From contig CAXXWD010000001.1 of the NCBI GenBank assembly GCA_963667595.2, positions 1,364,001-1,428,000 of the forward strand: a stretch of DNA of 64,000 nt, read 5' to 3'. The translations under genes were made by a program, and so were the position numbers. Origin of the DNA: JAHJQZ01 sp963667595. GTDB lineage: Bacteria > Pseudomonadota > Alphaproteobacteria > Rhizobiales > Devosiaceae. This document shows, one piece after another, positions 61,607 to 64,000 of this stretch; positions within the stretch are counted from its first letter, which is position 1; each line of letters starts with the position of its first letter. Below the pieces are notes generated by a model. It had not been told where the DNA came from, ran no database searches, and saw only the letters and a program-made list of their open reading frames with translations.

Positions 61607-64000
61607 CTAGCCAGGATGCGTTCCGCTCAAGGCGGCCATCAGCCTTGCCGAGTCCGCCATTTGCGTTTGTCCGTTGAAAAGCTTCATCTGTTCGGAAAAA
61701 CCGGGGTGCCCGCCTCCGTGACCGGCCTGGAAAGACAACGCCCCCGTTGTCTCGGGCGCCGGCCGGACGACGAGCGCGCCAGTGTTGTCGCCGATCACCA
61801 GACGGAAGGTCTGCGTGGCTTCGAGACCGTTGTTGTCCTTCGCCGTAACCTTCAGGAGGACTTCGCCGGAAAAACCCTGGGGCGGGACGCCGCTGATGAC
61901 GCCCGTCTGGCTGTTGAAACTCAGCCAGGACGGCAGAGGCGATCCATTGTCAAGCTCGACCGTTAGCGCCACGCGCGCCTCGGCATTGGTATGGGCAAAC
62001 GCATCGTGCGGAATGAACACGCGTACCGGTTGTCCGTTCGTAACGCCCTGATCGGTGAGATGCTCGTTCACGATCAGTTCGTCCGGATGGCCAGCGGTGT
62101 GCCGAACCAACGCGACCTCGAAACCGGACGAGCTTGCCGGCATACTCGCGACGAGATCGAGCTGTGCGTTTGACGTGCCGTTCACCGAACCGGAATCGGT
62201 TCCGCTGCTGCCATATCCTTGCGTGCTTTCGGTGGCCATGCCGGGGCTCGGTGTCGAGGAGCCCTGGTCATTCGACACGATGGTTGAGGGAACCACATAG
62301 CCTTCCGAAGGCACCGGAGTGTGTGTGGGTCTTTCGCCCGGTATCGGTGTGCTGCTGGGACCGGATGCCGCCGGATTGGAATAGCTCAACGAGACCGGAA
62401 GAAACAGGACGTTTCCCGCGCTGTCGGTAATGCTGACCGAAAAGTCCGCCACCCCGGTGGAGCCGGTGGGAATGGTGCCGGAAATCGTCCCGTCCGTGGC
62501 GATCGACAGCCAGTTTGGTGCCGTGGCCGGCAAGGTGTAGACGAACGTCTCTCCGCCGTCCGCGTCGGTGAAACTGTTGGTCAGGGCTTCGGTTTTCACG
62601 CCACCGCCGTTCCAGTCGAGAACGAGACTGTCGGTCCCGGTGACCGGCGTGTCGTTCTGGCCGCTGATGGTGATGGCCAGCGTGGCCGAGGAGGTCGCGC
62701 CCGCAATATCCCTTACGGTGTAGGTAAAAGTATCGGTCAGCGTTTCTGCGGACGTGCGCAGGGCTTCGACGGCGCTGTTGGCATCATCGATCGTGTAGGT
62801 GTAGCTGCCGTCCGCATTGAGCACCAGAGTGCCGTAGGTTCCGGTGGTGCTGCCCCCGACCGTACCGCCGGTAACGGCCGAAACGACGATGGCGTCGCCG
62901 GCATCGACATCGGTTGCGTTGCCAAGAACGTTGCCGGTCGCGGTCGCACCCGGCGAAGCGTTATGCGTTCCGCCCGCCTCTATGGCCGCACCCGTGTTCA
63001 GAGCCGCGACCGGCGCATCGTTCTGGCCGGTGATGGTCACACTCAGCGTTGTCGAGGACGTTGCCCCACTGGTATCCCGCACAGTGTAGGTGAAGGTGTC
63101 TGTCAGCGTTTCCGCGGACGTGCGCAGCGCCTGAACCGTCGTGTTGGCATCGTCGATCGTGTAGGTGTAGCTGCCGTCCGCATTGAGCACCAGGGTGCCG
63201 TAGGTTCCGGTGGTGCTGCCGCCTACCGTGCCGCCGGTAATGGCCGAAACGATCTTGGTATCACCGGAATCGACATCGGTGTCGTTGGTCAGAACGTTGC
63301 CGGTCGCGGTCGCACCCGGCGAAGCGTTATGCGTTCCGCCCGCCTCTATGGCCGCACCCGTGTTCAGAGCCGCGACCGGCGCATCGTTCTGGCCGGTGAT
63401 GGTCACACTCAGCGTTGTCGAGGACGTTGCCCCACTGGTATCCCGCACAGTGTAGGTGAAGGTGTCTGTCAGCGTTTCCGCGGACGTGCGCAGCGCCTGA
63501 ACCGTCGTGTTGGCATCGTCGATCGTGTAGGTGTAGCTGCCGTTCGCGTTGAGCACCAGGGTGCCGTAGGTTCCGGTGGTGCTGCCGCCGACCGTGCCGC
63601 CGGTAATGGCCGAAACGGTCTTGGTGTCGCCGGAATCGACATCGGTGTCGTTGGTCAGAACGTTGCCATTTGCCGTCGAGCCGGCTGATGTGCCGGCTTC
63701 GGCCGCCGTATCCGTATCGGCCACACCCACCGGCGCATCGTTCTGTCCGCGAACGGTAACCGTGAGAGTGGTCGAGGATGTCACCCCTGCGGTGTCCCGC
63801 ATCGTATAGGTGAAGGTATCGGTCAGCGTGTTGGCAGAAGTCCTGAGCGCCTGAACACTCGTGTTGGCATCATCGATCGTGTAGGTGTAGCTGCCATCCG
63901 CGTTGAGGACCAAAGTGCCATAGGTTCCGGTGGTGCTGCCTCCGACCGTGCCACCGGTAATGGCCGAAACGGTCTTGGTGTCGCCAGAATCGACATCGGT
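61607..64000 (-). CDS. Large VCBS-repeat surface/secreted protein, C-terminal part (start outside window)
   Basis: The frame is open from the window edge to a stop at 61607, giving at least 797 residues; the beginning lies to the right of the window. The visible part has four VCBS repeats (FTYTVRDTSGATSSTTLSV and VLNADGSYTYTIDDAN are the core), a cadherin-like/putative Ig domain (TLPATAPNWLSIATDGTISG), a Pro/Ser/Thr-rich linker, and a second such domain (LPSWLSFNSQTGVISGVPPQ). The last 55 residues are Gly/His/Met-containing and unstructured. I see no RTX calcium-binding nonapeptides, autotransporter barrel or sortase motif. It is probably an adhesin or biofilm protein exported by the genes downstream. 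Confidence 0.87.
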   Translation of the reverse strand, partial: TDVDSGDTKTVSAITGGTVGGSTTGTYGTLVLNADGSYTYTIDDANTSVQALRTSANTLTDTFTYTMRDTAGVTSSTTLTVTVRGQNDAPVGVADTDTAAEAGTSAGSTANGNVLTNDTDVDSGDTKTVSAITGGTVGGSTTGTYGTLVLNANGSYTYTIDDANTTVQALRTSAETLTDTFTYTVRDTSGATSSTTLSVTITGQNDAPVAALNTGAAIEAGGTHNASPGATATGNVLTNDTDVDSGDTKIVSAITGGTVGGSTTGTYGTLVLNADGSYTYTIDDANTTVQALRTSAETLTDTFTYTVRDTSGATSSTTLSVTITGQNDAPVAALNTGAAIEAGGTHNASPGATATGNVLGNATDVDAGDAIVVSAVTGGTVGGSTTGTYGTLVLNADGSYTYTIDDANSAVEALRTSAETLTDTFTYTVRDIAGATSSATLAITISGQNDTPVTGTDSLVLDWNGGGVKTEALTNSFTDADGGETFVYTLPATAPNWLSIATDGTISGTIPTGSTGVADFSVSITDSAGNVLFLPVSLSYSNPAASGPSSTPIPGERPTHTPVPSEGYVVPSTIVSNDQGSSTPSPGMATESTQGYGSSGTDSGSVNGTSNAQLDLVASMPASSSGFEVALVRHTAGHPDELIVNEHLTDQGVTNGQPVRVFIPHDAFAHTNAEARVALTVELDNGSPLPSWLSFNSQTGVISGVPPQGFSGEVLLKVTAKDNNGLEATQTFRLVIGDNTGALVVRPAPETTGALSFQAGHGGGHPGFSEQMKLFNGQTQMADSARLMAALSGTHPG
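62640..64000 (-). repeat. Tandem 366-bp VCBS-encoding repeats
   Basis: Unit boundaries taken at the TDVDSGD codons fall at 64000, 63646, 63280 and 62914, so the complete units are 354, 366 and 366 bases; the fourth decays near 62640. Two segments of 253 bases, 62925-63177 and 63291-63543, are identical base for base, and the rest differ by scattered changes. This points to recent unit duplication or ongoing gene conversion, and the array probably continues past the window edge. Confidence 0.9.

Noticed and set aside
61607..61900. RTX-type calcium-binding repeats at the adhesin C-terminus
   Set aside because: No GGxGxDxUx nonapeptides are seen; the tail is Gly/His/Met-containing but irregular.
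61607..64000. Tandem repeats as a possible CRISPR array
   Set aside because: The period is 366 bases, the repeats are coding in one frame and there are no short spacers; they encode VCBS domains.

Overview
The window looks like a chromosomal segment of a high-GC alphaproteobacterium, most likely Hyphomicrobiales (Rhizobiales; a Devosia- or Pelagibacterium-like lineage would fit, but this is inference). The reasons are the tandem invasion-associated-locus-B genes, the DUF2794 and DUF1223 genes, the acnA / ccmABCDG / yciB-ftsY-mtaB-dapF neighbourhood, a Sinorhizobium-type frcR-frcBCA fructose locus, and short palindromic intergenic repeats of a kind common in this order. I saw no rRNA, tRNA, CRISPR array, prophage or insertion sequence. 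Function calls are from reading translated sequence; no database search was possible.

Layout. 1-8.3 kb: 3' end of rlmJ, a degenerate sulfotransferase remnant, an rlmN-TPR/sulfotransferase pair, two IalB genes, thpR, a BAX-inhibitor-1 membrane protein, DUF2794 and DUF1223. 8.4-18 kb: housekeeping core, with acnA divergent from the cytochrome c biogenesis operon ccmABCDG, then the leftward operon dapF-mtaB-ftsY-yciB. 18-30 kb: a second TPR-sulfotransferase, an M29 aminopeptidase with an overlapping P-loop kinase, and the translation/SRP group ffh-GNAT-rpsP-rimM-trmD, followed by rplS, which is separated from trmD by a GyrI-like gene and a PCu(A)C copper chaperone. Then come an autoregulated-looking padR, a broken metallo-beta-lactamase-fold gene and an aldo/keto reductase. 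31.7-37.3 kb: LacI regulator divergent from a sugar ABC importer and an SGNH hydrolase, substrate unknown. 37.4-42.7 kb: a VOC protein, a large chemoreceptor and a PAS-GAF-GGDEF diguanylate cyclase. 42.7-47.4 kb: frcR divergent from frcBCA, with a near-perfect long palindrome between them.

47.8-55.5 kb is the first highlight, an amino-sugar glycoside locus. A leftward operon encodes a solute-binding protein, two permeases, a GH84 enzyme strikingly like the catalytic domain of human O-GlcNAcase, and, overlapping it, a GNAT protein strikingly like the C-terminal acetyltransferase-like domain of the same human enzyme. A GntR/UTRA regulator and a SIS-domain sugar-phosphate protein are divergent, and a BadF/BadG-type sugar kinase lies on the other side. 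The genes together suggest import, deglycosylation, phosphorylation and isomerisation or deamination of GlcNAc-type sugars.

55.6-64 kb is the second highlight, a leftward five-gene unit. It holds the C-terminal part of a large VCBS-repeat surface protein (its start is outside the window), a TolC-type outer-membrane lipoprotein, a periplasmic adaptor, a membrane-anchored adaptor with a GAF-like N-terminus, and a polytopic M50 metalloprotease fused to an HlyD adaptor. There is no ABC ATPase in the unit. It may be an unconventional secretion or processing system for the adhesin.
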